From positions 1 through 64,000 of the forward strand of contig JABHFS010000148.1 in the NCBI GenBank assembly GCA_018672475.1: a stretch of DNA of 64,000 bases, given 5' to 3'. Numbering within the stretch: position 1 is the stretch's first letter; every line of letters starts with the position of its first letter. The notes under the pieces are model-generated. The model had not been told where the DNA came from. It did not search any database and was given only the letters and a program-made list of their open reading frames with translations. Position numbers and translations under genes: made by a program. Source of the DNA: Gemmatimonadota bacterium. Its GTDB lineage: Bacteria; Latescibacterota; UBA2968; UBA8231. Shown piece after piece: positions 55,601 to 64,000 of the stretch.

Positions 55601-55946
55601 CGAGGCGATCGAAAAAGACATCCGCGAGGTCCTCACCGACCTGGGCCAACGCCGCCTCGACCAGCGCACGTTGCAGAAACAGGAACGCATCTACCAACGC
55701 ATGCTCGACGCCAGCCGTTCGCTGCACAGCCGGGGCTTCAAAGAGAAACGCCAAGGCAAAACGGGCGCTGACCAGCCCTATGCCGGCCCGACCGCTCTGC
55801 CAACAGACCTCGGACAGGTGCCCGACCGCTGGCGCCAAGCCTTGCGCCAAGCCCTCGAAGGCCCCTATCCCGACGAATACCACGCCCTGCTCAAACGCTA
55901 TTACGAGCAGGTCTACCAGGACGCCCAGGAGCGCGAAACTCAGTGA
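52626..55946 (+). CDS. DUF4175-like membrane protein with long coiled-coil region
   Basis: N-terminal TM pair; long Q/E/A-rich coiled coil (EEANKAQEEQLNDLEELAQEGQEHQEYLERVRRELLKSEELSWEQKKELE). ATG 52626 (ORF opens at TTG 52620). Confidence 0.75.
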   Translation: MDSLQSILARLTALRHRALGLTLGAGAVLALATGLGLALLWVACEALLFLSPAWRLTGGVFVLFAAGTVSALFLRRTLPVVLSQHRFALFVEKRYPQLGQRLISALELSAAEGPVHQSPELLAAATQRAAELLRETTAGQILDRRPLVAHLRLLGATTVLTCVCFALFYSDLTAAAGRCATPLTTYEQPPRTLIEIHPGDLEVVKGEDATLHIYFAAHKPRLARIMRRPNPDTPWQDETLIVERADSIRHTFRQVLRPFHYAIAADDGRSAEYQVRVIDPPAIERLRLHYEYPAYSRLPARIEEESGDIQCLAGTRVDIEIFVSKQLTEAVLILDDTLSVPARVDGETARVSFEVRHSGYYQIALTDRKGVRNRNPIRYAIRVSEDMPPEITIVDPGRDIDLPESLNILLKAEAIDDFSIERIVLVHRINDGPQKRRELHARPDREILLSHVWDLASANLLPEDRVYYHLEVFDNDQVSGPKKGQSRQYSLRFPSLYELYEEANKAQEEQLNDLEELAQEGQEHQEYLERVRRELLKSEELSWEQKKELESTLEREADRARALEELTAELEETIKEAEEKGTGSANLLDKLERIRELMGDIAAPELQRALSELQQAAENPDPKAMAEALKQFNEDQQAFQERLDRTIALLEQVQSEQKLQAAVEQAAELAKRQEQINNELAQEQNGLRQQQQEGSLQRDAERLNEQLRELGDSMEAQNPQTAAQLAQQADAMEQGKMSGRMRKMVQEMQAKANAQAQKIGKGLEEDLGKLAANLQGIQAKFNAGEKDQLSQHLRRAMREVVQLSQRQENLLDTTRDTRQPTEATLAEDQFALFLGTGQVTERLAAVGRRTMSVAQGLNTTIGYALRHMQEAAENLGQRETQRAQKPQEQAMRYLNETVLLLRESLDNLAQAQSPSGFSEAMQKMLGLSEQQSQLNEASQQAMAQAQQQGPGQGGQEFRRQLGRISAEQNRLMQALGELGRSLRGNRGAQQRVEAIEKDIREVLTDLGQRRLDQRTLQKQERIYQRMLDASRSLHSRGFKEKRQGKTGADQPYAGPTALPTDLGQVPDRWRQALRQALEGPYPDEYHALLKRYYEQVYQDAQERETQ

Positions 55947-57703
55947 GACCGCCGACTTTTTTTAGTGCCTTAGTTCTATGGGCTCTGATCCCACTCACCT
56001 TGCACGACGCCCACGCGCAAAACGACGATGCTACGCTCGCAAAACGCGTGCAGGTTCTAGAAAGAGGGGGGCGCTTCGCCGAGGCCGTCCTCCTCTACGA
56101 AGAATGGCAACGCCTCTCCCCCAATCAGGCGCCCATCGTCCGCGGACACGCCCGCGCGCTGAGCGCCATCGGCGCGCACCAACGCGTAATCACACTACTC
56201 GACACTTGGCTGGAAAAACGGCGTGATAGCCCCGCCGCCCTATTATTAGGCGATGCCTATCACGCCCTAGAGGACGACAACAAAGCCGTCGCCAGTTGGC
56301 GTCTGGCCATCGACAAAACTTCCGCCGCCAGCTACGGCCCGGTCGCCGATCGCTGCCGCATCGCCGGTTTGCGCCAGCACGCGATCCGCATATTGCGCGA
56401 AGGGCAAAAAGCGCATGGCGGCGAAAGCGCATCAGGGCTCTACAGTTGGGAACTGGCCGCCCTCTATCTGGAAGAGGGCGATTACCGCCCTTCCTTCGAG
56501 ATGTTTCTCGCCAATATCGAGCGAGTCCCCCAGCGCCTGCCCGTCGTCGCCGGCCGCTTAGAAAGCGTCTGCCTCACACAAGGGACCAAAGCGCTGCAAA
56601 CGCTACAGGCACTATCCTCCGAGCGGCCGCTCTTCGTCGCCCAGCTTATCGCCTCCTGCGCCCTTGCCGCCGGCGATCCGGAAAGCGGTCTCACCGCGCT
56701 CGGCGGCCTCGCCGACCAGGAAGTCGAACACCTCTTCCAATACGCCGCCCGCGCCGAGGCCATGGGCTACGCCGCAACCGCCGGCCGCGCCTACGCGCTC
56801 TTCGCCGAACGCCGCCCAGATTCCCCCTATCGCTACCAGGCCCTCAGCCGCCAGGCCGCGTTGACCGCGCGCGCAGACAGCGAGACCGCGCTCGAACTCT
56901 ACCGTCGCCTGGCACGCGATTTCCCCAATCGCCCCGAAACCCTACAGACGCTGGTCGGCATGGCGCGGTTACAACTAGAACAAAACGGAGATATCGAAGA
57001 GGCCATACGTTCGTTACAAAGCGTTATCGACTCGCCGCGTCGCGGCGAATGGACTCCCCAGGCCCTGGTCCTGCTCGCCGAGTGCAGCCTGCGTTTAGGT
57101 GATTTTAACCGCAGCGAACGCGCGCTCGACGCCCTAGAAAAGCTAGGCCCCAACGCCTACGAAGCCCGTTATCGCCGCGCCGAGTTATTTTATTTTCGCG
57201 AAAATTTTGCCGCCGCGGAAACGCTGTTGGTCGAATTGTCCACAACCAACCCGGCCCACCGCCTCGCCAACGATGTTTTCGACCTCTTGCTACTTTGCGA
57301 AGACCACAGCAAATCCCCCGGGCTTGCCACACTCGGCCGCGCGCAATTATTAGAACGCCAGGGCAAGAGCAAAAAAGCGCGAGAACAATGGATTTGGCTC
57401 GAAGAAAACGCCGAACCCGCGCTCGCCGAACGCAGTCTGCTCACCCAAGCCCGGTTGCGCGAGCAAGAAGGGCATATCGCGCAGGCACTGAGCCTCTACG
57501 AACGCCAGGCCGCGCGTTTCCCCGACGGGGAGTATATCGTCTCGGCGCAATTGCGCCGGGCCGACCTCTACGAACGCCGCGGCAACCGCCAACAAGCGCT
57601 CAAAACCTACGAAACCACCCTGCTGCAACACCCAGACGACGCCCTCATCCCCGAGATTCGCCTGCGTATACAACGCCTCAGGCGCCTACACGAGAGCGAC
57701 TAA
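55943..57703 (+). CDS. exported TPR protein
   Basis: Signal peptide; repeated TPR-like helices (RFAEAVLLYEEWQRLSPNQAPIVRGHARALSAIGAHQRVITLLDTWL); GTGA overlap with the upstream gene. Confidence 0.8.
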   Translation: MRPPTFFSALVLWALIPLTLHDAHAQNDDATLAKRVQVLERGGRFAEAVLLYEEWQRLSPNQAPIVRGHARALSAIGAHQRVITLLDTWLEKRRDSPAALLLGDAYHALEDDNKAVASWRLAIDKTSAASYGPVADRCRIAGLRQHAIRILREGQKAHGGESASGLYSWELAALYLEEGDYRPSFEMFLANIERVPQRLPVVAGRLESVCLTQGTKALQTLQALSSERPLFVAQLIASCALAAGDPESGLTALGGLADQEVEHLFQYAARAEAMGYAATAGRAYALFAERRPDSPYRYQALSRQAALTARADSETALELYRRLARDFPNRPETLQTLVGMARLQLEQNGDIEEAIRSLQSVIDSPRRGEWTPQALVLLAECSLRLGDFNRSERALDALEKLGPNAYEARYRRAELFYFRENFAAAETLLVELSTTNPAHRLANDVFDLLLLCEDHSKSPGLATLGRAQLLERQGKSKKAREQWIWLEENAEPALAERSLLTQARLREQEGHIAQALSLYERQAARFPDGEYIVSAQLRRADLYERRGNRQQALKTYETTLLQHPDDALIPEIRLRIQRLRRLHESD

Positions 57704-57712
57704 AGGAAATAA

Positions 57713-58972
57713 ATGCGACTCCTCTTTGTACTATCTCTGTCTTTTTTCTGTCTCCGCCCCGCGCAAGCCGAGCGCCTGCTGATCCCCATGGACACCACCC
57801 AGCGCGACCACCTAAAATCATATGGCTTGGCCTTTTGGATTCTCGAACACGGTGGCACCATTGAATGGCTACTCAATTATCGCGGCGGCACCTTCCTTAT
57901 CGATTTCCAACCGTCGGTCGCCGCCGAAGCCCAGATACGAGGCATCACCACTGCCCGTATATCCGAAGCCCAGGCCGCGCAAATCTACGCCGAGATCGAC
58001 GGCGGCAACATGGATATCGTCCGCCTAGAAAAATTACCAAAAATCGCCGTCTACACCCCGCCCAACAAACAACCTTGGGACGACGCGGTGACCATGGCAC
58101 TCGAATACGCACAAATCAACTACGAAAAAATATGGGACGAAGACGTATTAGAAGGCGCCCTCGACGACTACGATTGGCTGCACCTGCACCACGAGGATTT
58201 CACCGGCCAGTATGGCAAGTTCTACGGTTCATACGGCCGCGAAGCCTGGTACCGGGAGCAACAAACCACCTACGAGGCGATGGCCCAGCGCCTGGGCTAC
58301 GCCAAAGTCTCCGAGCAGAAGAAAGCCGTCACGATCAAGATCTACGAATACATGGCCTCCGGCGGTTTCCTCTTCGCCATGTGCTCGGCCACCGACACCT
58401 TCGACATCGCCCTCGCCGCCCTCGACCTGGACATCTGCCACCAGATCTTTGACGGCGACGGCGCCAACACCCAAGTGCAAGGCAAACTCAACTTCGACCG
58501 CACGATGGCCTTCGAAAACTTCACCTTGGAAATGAACCCCCTCGTCTACGAATTCTCCGACATCGACACCACCCCCACCGATATGCGCCAAATCCGCACC
58601 GCCGAGGCCGAGTATTTCACCCTCTTCGAATTCTCCGCCAAATACGACCCGGTCCCGACCATGCTCACCCAGTGCCACACCAATATCGTCGACGGCTTCC
58701 TCGGCCAGACCACCGCCTTCCGCAAAGGGTTGATCAAAAAATCCGTGGTCCTACTCGGCCAAGAGGAGGGCACCGACAATGTCAAATACATCCACGGCCG
58801 CGCCGGCAAAGGCACCTTCACTTTTTATGCCGGCCACGACCCCGAAGACCACAAACACCACGTCGGCGACCCGCCGACCAACCTCGCCCTGCACCCCAAC
58901 TCACCCGGCTACCGGTTGATCCTGAACAACGTGCTCTTCCCGGCGGCGAAAAAGAAGGAACGCAAAACCTGA
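57713..58972 (+). CDS. conserved exported protein of a family often labelled asparagine synthetase B in Bacteroidota
   Basis: MDTTQRDHLKSYGLAFWILEHGGTIEWLLNYRGGTFLIDF, DYDWLHLHHEDFTGQYGKF, SGGFLFAMCSATDTFDIALAA, LNLHPNSPGYRLILNNVLFPAAKKKE-like ending (here LALHPNSPGYRLILNNVLFPAAKKKE). Confidence 0.7.
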   Translation: MRLLFVLSLSFFCLRPAQAERLLIPMDTTQRDHLKSYGLAFWILEHGGTIEWLLNYRGGTFLIDFQPSVAAEAQIRGITTARISEAQAAQIYAEIDGGNMDIVRLEKLPKIAVYTPPNKQPWDDAVTMALEYAQINYEKIWDEDVLEGALDDYDWLHLHHEDFTGQYGKFYGSYGREAWYREQQTTYEAMAQRLGYAKVSEQKKAVTIKIYEYMASGGFLFAMCSATDTFDIALAALDLDICHQIFDGDGANTQVQGKLNFDRTMAFENFTLEMNPLVYEFSDIDTTPTDMRQIRTAEAEYFTLFEFSAKYDPVPTMLTQCHTNIVDGFLGQTTAFRKGLIKKSVVLLGQEEGTDNVKYIHGRAGKGTFTFYAGHDPEDHKHHVGDPPTNLALHPNSPGYRLILNNVLFPAAKKKERKT

Positions 58973-58973
58973 T

Positions 58974-59576
58974 ATGAAGGAAGTCAAAGCGCTCTTGTTC
59001 GACCTGGGCGGCGTGGTAATCGAAATTGACTTCGACCGCGTCCTGAAACGATGGGAGCCGATCTCAAAACTCTCTTTCACCGAACTGAAAGCCACATTCC
59101 ATTTCGACGCGGCCTATGAGCGACACGAACGCGGCGAGATCGAAGCCGCCGAGTATTTCGCCCATCTGCGCGATTTTTTGCAACTCGACGCCAGCGACGA
59201 CGAAATAGCCGCCGGCTGGAACGCCGTCTTCGTCGCTGAACTGCCCGAAGTATTGGCAGCCATCGCGCAAGCCCGCGCGAAACGGCCCTGTTACGCCTTC
59301 ACCAATACCAACCCCACGCACCTAGCCGCCTGGAAAGCCGGCTTTCCCGCGATATTCAACGGCTTCGATAAAATTTTCATCTCCTCCGACCTCGGCCTGC
59401 GTAAGCCCGAACAACAATCCTTCGACGCCATCGCCGCCGATATTGCAGTCGCGCATGAACACATCCTGTTCTTCGACGACACCTTTGAAAACATCACCGG
59501 CGCGCGAGAAGCTGGCCTGCAGACAGTCTATGTGCAATCACCGAAAGACGTACACAACGTCATGGCCAACCTATAA
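58974..59576 (+). CDS. HAD-superfamily hydrolase
   Basis: ALLFDLGGVVIEIDFDRVLKRW, YAFTNTNPTHLAAW, ISSDLGLRKPEQQSFDAIA, HILFFDDTFENITGAREAGL. Confidence 0.93.
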   Translation: MKEVKALLFDLGGVVIEIDFDRVLKRWEPISKLSFTELKATFHFDAAYERHERGEIEAAEYFAHLRDFLQLDASDDEIAAGWNAVFVAELPEVLAAIAQARAKRPCYAFTNTNPTHLAAWKAGFPAIFNGFDKIFISSDLGLRKPEQQSFDAIAADIAVAHEHILFFDDTFENITGAREAGLQTVYVQSPKDVHNVMANL

Positions 59577-59688
59577 TAAAACCCACTACAACCAACCCGC
59601 ATCTCCGTGAGTAGACCCCTCTGGCGAACACCCGAAACCTTATCTATCTTGTGTCAGCCCAACAACCTGCACATTTGAAAGGAAGTAC

Positions 59689-60678
59689 ATGTCGGACGTC
59701 GAGGCCGTAGCCCAACTCAGCCAAACCAGGGACCAAATCTACGCCGAAGTCGGCAAAGCCGTCATCGGACAGAAGCAAATCGTCGAAGAGCTGCTCATCG
59801 CCCTGCTCTCCGGCGGCCACTGCCTATTGGTCGGCGTGCCCGGCCTCGCCAAAACCACACTTATCCAGACGATCGCGCGCACCCTCGACTTGTCCTTCGG
59901 CCGCATCCAATTCACCCCGGACCTGATGCCCTCCGACATCACCGGCACCGACGTGCTCGAAGAAGATGCCGAAACCGGTCACAAGGCTTTCCGCTTTATC
60001 CGTGGCCCGCTCTTCGCCAATATCATCCTCGCCGACGAGATTAACCGCACCCCGCCCAAAACGCAGGCCGCGCTGCTGCAGGCGATGCAAGAACACGCCG
60101 TCACCGCCGGCGGCGAGACCATGAGCCTCGACGAGCCCTTCTTCGTACTCGCGACGCAAAACCCCATTGAGCAGGAAGGCACCTACCCGCTGCCCGAAGC
60201 CCAACTCGATCGCTTTATCTTCGAACTATGGATCGACTACCCGAACCAAGCCGAAGAAGAAGAGATCGTGCGCACGACCACCAGCGGCGAAAAAGCCGAA
60301 GTCGCTAAAGTCATCAACGCACAACAGATCATCGCGCTGCAGGAGCTAGTGCGCAGGGTGCCTGTAGCCGAGCACTGCATCCGCTACGCCGTCGAGCTAG
60401 TACGCGCCTCTCGCCCTGGCGACGAGAAGGCCCCCGACTACATCCGCGAAATGGTCAATTGGGGCGCTGGGCCGCGCGCATCACAATACCTGATCCTCGC
60501 CGCCAAAGCACGGACTATCCTCGCCGGCCGCCATTCCGTCGCCATCGACGATATCCGCGCGGTGGCCCTACCCATCATGCGCCACCGCATCGTCGTAAAC
60601 TTTCATGCCGAGGCACAAAACGTCAGCGCGACCAACTTAATAGGCCGCCTGCTCAACGACATCGTGCCGCAAAGCTAA
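59689..60678 (+). CDS. MoxR-family AAA+ ATPase
   Basis: GGHCLLVGVPGLAKTTLIQTIARTLDLSFGRIQFTPDLMPSDITGTDV, ANIILADEINRTPPKTQAALLQAMQEHAVT, VLATQNPIEQEGTYPLPEAQLDRF. Confidence 0.97.
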   Translation: MSDVEAVAQLSQTRDQIYAEVGKAVIGQKQIVEELLIALLSGGHCLLVGVPGLAKTTLIQTIARTLDLSFGRIQFTPDLMPSDITGTDVLEEDAETGHKAFRFIRGPLFANIILADEINRTPPKTQAALLQAMQEHAVTAGGETMSLDEPFFVLATQNPIEQEGTYPLPEAQLDRFIFELWIDYPNQAEEEEIVRTTTSGEKAEVAKVINAQQIIALQELVRRVPVAEHCIRYAVELVRASRPGDEKAPDYIREMVNWGAGPRASQYLILAAKARTILAGRHSVAIDDIRAVALPIMRHRIVVNFHAEAQNVSATNLIGRLLNDIVPQS

Positions 60679-60679
60679 T

Positions 60680-61579
60680 TTGAGCAAGAACACCGCCCAC
60701 CTCGACCCCGAGACCATCTCGCGGATTTCGCGCCTGGACCTCGTCGCGCGCCTGGTCGTCGAGGGGTTTATCACCGGCCTGCACCGAAGCCCCTATCACG
60801 GTTTCTCCGTCGAGTTCTCCGAGCACCGCCCCTATATGCCGGGCGACCCGCTGCGCGATATCGATTGGAAGGCTTACGCTAAATCCGACCGCCTCTACGT
60901 CAAGCAGTACGAAGAAGAGACGAACCTCAAAGCCTATATCCTGCTCGACATCTCCGGCTCGATGAATTTTAAGGCCGGGGCGCCGTTGAGCAAATTCCGC
61001 TACGCGACCTCTTTGGCCGCCGCCCTCTCGTATCTGATGCTCAAACAGCGCGATGCTGTCGGGCTGCTGCTCTACCACCATCAGATCGAGACCTACATAC
61101 CGCCGCGATCAATGCAGAGCCACCTACAAGTCTTGCTCAAAACCATCGAACAAGCGCAACCGCAAAAAGAGACCAAGATGGCCCCGGCCTTCCACGACCT
61201 GGCCGAGCGCATATCGCGTCGGGGTTTGGTCATTGTGCTCTCCGATCTGCTCGACGACCCGGCTGAAGTACTCAAGGGGTTGCGCCATTTTCGCCACCTC
61301 GGGCACGAGGTAATCGTCTTCCATCTACTCGACCCCCGCGAACGCGACCTCGACTTCCGCGACGAAACCCGATTCTACGACCTCGAAGCCCCCGACGAGA
61401 CCCTCACGACGCAACCGCGGCATATCCACCACGAATACCGCGCGATGATGGACGACCTCATACAAAGCTATCGAACAGGATGTGCCGAGGCCCGTATCGA
61501 CTACGCCCTGCTCGACACCGCAACCCCCTTCGACACCGCGCTCTCCCGCTATTTAGCCCAGCGTAAAAAAATCGGCTAA
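60680..61579 (+). CDS. DUF58 domain-containing protein
   Basis: GLHRSPYHGFSVEFSEHRPYMPGDPLRDIDWKAYAKSDRLYVKQYEEETNLKAYILLDISGSMNF; VWA-like fold. TTG start. Confidence 0.95.
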   Translation: MSKNTAHLDPETISRISRLDLVARLVVEGFITGLHRSPYHGFSVEFSEHRPYMPGDPLRDIDWKAYAKSDRLYVKQYEEETNLKAYILLDISGSMNFKAGAPLSKFRYATSLAAALSYLMLKQRDAVGLLLYHHQIETYIPPRSMQSHLQVLLKTIEQAQPQKETKMAPAFHDLAERISRRGLVIVLSDLLDDPAEVLKGLRHFRHLGHEVIVFHLLDPRERDLDFRDETRFYDLEAPDETLTTQPRHIHHEYRAMMDDLIQSYRTGCAEARIDYALLDTATPFDTALSRYLAQRKKIG

Positions 61580-61601
61580 ACTGCTGACTTCTTTTTATTT
61601 A

Positions 61602-61687
61602 CCTTCAATCTTGACTTTTTCGTCAGGATTCATAGTTTCTATTATCTGACGGTGATGGATAGTCGTCTTCTTTTGTCCTTCAATCTT
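61602..61687 (+). promoter_or_regulatory. candidate suf operon control region (direct repeat + imperfect inverted repeat)
   Basis: CCTTCAATCTT at 61602-61612 and 61677-61687; CGTCAG (61621-61626)/CTGACG (61646-61651), extendable with one bulge. Confidence 0.4.
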
Positions 61688-61736
61688 TATTTTTATCCAT
61701 ATTAAAGCGGAATTCAGACCCTTTTGAGGAGTTAAA

Positions 61737-63227
61737 ATGAGCGAATCGACCGCACAGCAAACCGAGGACGAAACCGAAGTCCTCGAAGAATTCGCCAATC
61801 GCGATTACGAGTGGGGTTTTATCACCGATATCGAAGCCGATTCGGCTCCTCCCGGTCTCAACGAAGAAATTATCCGCTTTATTTCCGCCAAGAAGAACGA
61901 GCCCGATTTCATGCTCGAAACAAGGCTCAAAGCCTATCGTCACTGGCTTGAGATGGAGGACCCGACCCAACGCAAAGAAAGCGAGCGCTGGGCCATGGTC
62001 GACTACCCCAAGATCGATTACCAGGATATCATCTACTACTCGGCGCCCAAAACGCCCCAAACGCTCGAAAGCCTCGACGAGGTCGACCCCGAATTGCTGG
62101 CGACCTACGAGAAACTCGGCATCTCGCTCGACGAGCAGAAAAGGCTCAGCAATGTCGCCGTCGACGCGGTCTTCGACAGCGTCTCAGTGGCCACGACCTT
62201 TAAAGACAAACTCGGCGAACTGGGCATCATCTTCTGCTCCTTCTCCGAAGCGGTGCAAGAACACCCCGAGCTCATAAAGAAATACCTCGGCTCAGTCGTG
62301 CCCTACAACGACAACTTCTACGCCACGCTCAATTCCGCGGTCTTCACCGACGGCTCCTTCGTCTACGTGCCCAAGGGCGTGCGTTGCCCGATGGAACTGT
62401 CGACCTATTTCCGTATCAACGCCGCCAAGACCGGGCAGTTCGAACGCACGCTGATCATCGCCGACGAAGGGTCCTATGTCTCCTATCTCGAAGGTTGCAC
62501 CGCGCCGATGCGCGACGAGAACCAGTTGCACGCCGCCGTCGTCGAATTGATCGCCCTCGACAACGCGCAAATCAAATACTCCACCGTGCAAAACTGGTAT
62601 CCGGGCAACGATGAGGGCGTCGGCGGCATCTACAATTTCGTCACCAAGCGCGGCGCCTGCCGCGGCGTCAACTCCAAGATCTCCTGGACTCAAGTCGAGA
62701 CCGGCTCGGCGATTACCTGGAAATATCCGAGTTGCATCCTACAGGGCGACAACTCGGTCGGTGAATTCTATTCGGTCGCCTTGACCTCCAAGCACCAACA
62801 GGCCGATACCGGCACCAAGATGATCCACATCGGCAAAAACACGCGCAGCACCATCATCTCCAAGGGCATCTCGGCTAAACACGGCCAGAACACCTATCGC
62901 GGCGAAGTCAAGATCATGAAGCGAGCGGAAAATGCCCGCAACTTCACGCAATGTGACTCGATGCTTATCGGCGACCAATGCGGCGCGCACACCTTCCCGT
63001 ATATAGATGTGCGCAACCCCACGGCCCATGTAGAGCACGAAGCCTCGACCTCCAAAATCGGCGAGGACCAGATCTTCTATTGCAACCAGCGCGGCCTCTC
63101 CACCGAAGATGCCGTCTCGATGATCGTCAACGGCTTCTGCAAGGAAGTCCTGGCCGAATTGCCAATGGAATTCGCCGTCGAGGCGCAGAAGCTGCTCGGA
63201 ATCAGTCTCGAAGGCAGCGTCGGCTAA
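61737..63227 (+). CDS. sufB: Fe-S cluster assembly protein SufB
   Basis: NREYEWGF-like start ([15 protein letters not shown]), [121 protein letters not shown]. Confidence 0.98.
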   Translation: MSESTAQQTEDETEVLEEFANRDYEWGFITDIEADSAPPGLNEEIIRFISAKKNEPDFMLETRLKAYRHWLEMEDPTQRKESERWAMVDYPKIDYQDIIYYSAPKTPQTLESLDEVDPELLATYEKLGISLDEQKRLSNVAVDAVFDSVSVATTFKDKLGELGIIFCSFSEAVQEHPELIKKYLGSVVPYNDNFYATLNSAVFTDGSFVYVPKGVRCPMELSTYFRINAAKTGQFERTLIIADEGSYVSYLEGCTAPMRDENQLHAAVVELIALDNAQIKYSTVQNWYPGNDEGVGGIYNFVTKRGACRGVNSKISWTQVETGSAITWKYPSCILQGDNSVGEFYSVALTSKHQQADTGTKMIHIGKNTRSTIISKGISAKHGQNTYRGEVKIMKRAENARNFTQCDSMLIGDQCGAHTFPYIDVRNPTAHVEHEASTSKIGEDQIFYCNQRGLSTEDAVSMIVNGFCKEVLAELPMEFAVEAQKLLGISLEGSVG

Positions 63228-63268
63228 AAAACTCCGGACCAACCGCATAACAAGGAACATCATTTAAA

Positions 63269-64000
63269 ATGCTCAAAATCGAAAACCTACACGCCCGCAT
63301 CGAAGACACCGAGATCCTCAAGGGCATCGACCTCGAAATAAACGCCGGCGAAGTCCACGCCATTATGGGCCCCAACGGCTCCGGGAAAAGCACCCTCGCC
63401 CAGGTTTTAGCTGGGCGCGAGGGCTACGAAATTACCGCCGGGTCTGTCTCCTATCTCGAAAAGGACCTGCTCGATCTCGACCCGGAAGAAAGAGCGCGTG
63501 AGGGCCTCTTCCTCGCCTTCCAATACCCGGTCGAAATCCCCGGCGTCAACTCGACCTACTTCCTGCGTACCGGCTACAACGAAATGCGCAGGCACCGCGG
63601 CGAAGATCCGGTAGACGCAATGGACTTCCTAAAATTGATCCGCGAAAAACTCGCCCTAGTCGAAATGGATGAGAGCTTTCTCAAACGCCCCGTCAACGAA
63701 GGTTTTTCCGGCGGTGAGAAAAAACGCCACGAAGTATTGCAGATGGCCGTCTTGGAGCCCAAGCTCTCGATCCTCGACGAGACTGACTCAGGGCTCGACA
63801 TCGACGCACTGCGCATCGTCGCCAATGGCGTCAACCAGTTGCACGCCCCCGACAAAGCCGTTGTCGTCGTCACCCACTACCAGCGCCTGCTCGACTATAT
63901 CGTGCCCGACTTCGTGCACGTTTTATACCAGGGCCGCATCGTCAAGTCCGGTGACAAAACTTTAGCCCTCGAACTTGAAGCAAAAGGCTACGACTGGGTC
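63269..64000 (+). CDS. sufC: Fe-S cluster assembly ATPase SufC (truncated by window end)
   Basis: MLKIENLHARIEDTEILKGIDLEINAGEVHAIMGPNGSGKSTLAQVLAG, FSGGEKKRHEVLQMAVLEPKLSILDETDSGLDIDALRIVANGVN; no stop before 64000, so absent from the ORF track. Confidence 0.97.
   Translation, partial: MLKIENLHARIEDTEILKGIDLEINAGEVHAIMGPNGSGKSTLAQVLAGREGYEITAGSVSYLEKDLLDLDPEERAREGLFLAFQYPVEIPGVNSTYFLRTGYNEMRRHRGEDPVDAMDFLKLIREKLALVEMDESFLKRPVNEGFSGGEKKRHEVLQMAVLEPKLSILDETDSGLDIDALRIVANGVNQLHAPDKAVVVVTHYQRLLDYIVPDFVHVLYQGRIVKSGDKTLALELEAKGYDWV

Noticed and set aside
59689-61579. MoxR-DUF58 pair as an anti-phage defence island
   Set aside because: No VWA/effector or other defence genes are adjacent; context is a standard envelope/MoxR locus.
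1-64000. tRNA/rRNA genes, insertion sequences, integrases or prophage
   Set aside because: None recognised by reading intergenic regions and ORFs; tRNAscan-SE/Infernal could not be run, so small RNAs cannot be excluded.

Overview
GC-rich, densely coding bacterial chromosomal segment. No tRNA, rRNA, transposase, phage or CRISPR array was recognised. Conserved housekeeping genes: mutS, rlmB/trmH-type methyltransferase, lptD-like OM protein, dtd, maf, rodZ-like, priA, a moxR/DUF58/DUF4175/TPR block, and sufB-sufC (sufC is cut by the window edge). LptD-like and surface-sorting domains indicate a Gram-negative-type envelope; an FCB-group or Latescibacteria-like source is my inference only. Most of the rest (about 13-50 kb) encodes exported or surface proteins. 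(i) Four CRTAC1-like FG-GAP/VCBS + ASPIC/UnbV paralogs lie in about 10 kb with TPR proteins and an FGE-like protein lacking the catalytic cysteines. (ii) Three large paralogous surface proteins share one module order (discoidin-like segment, FGxG, RTRTG, WSxWS, SPGPRRY, CHU_C/FlgD-like Ig) and end in V-x-Y. (iii) Two GT-C glycosyltransferase-TPR proteins, one TMTC-like, are interleaved with them. The best candidate for an undescribed system is this surface-protein plus GT-C/TPR plus PPIase-lipoprotein region (30-49 kb), followed by the CRTAC1/TPR/FGE-like cluster (16-27.5 kb). Several non-coding structures were read directly: an 11-bp perfect palindrome upstream of the sugar-dehydrogenase-like gene, a 22-bp perfect tandem duplication covering a start region, GATAA iterons before mutS, a strong minus-strand terminator, paired hairpins between lptD and dtd, and sigma70-like promoters. 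All family calls come from reading the sequences, not from searches.
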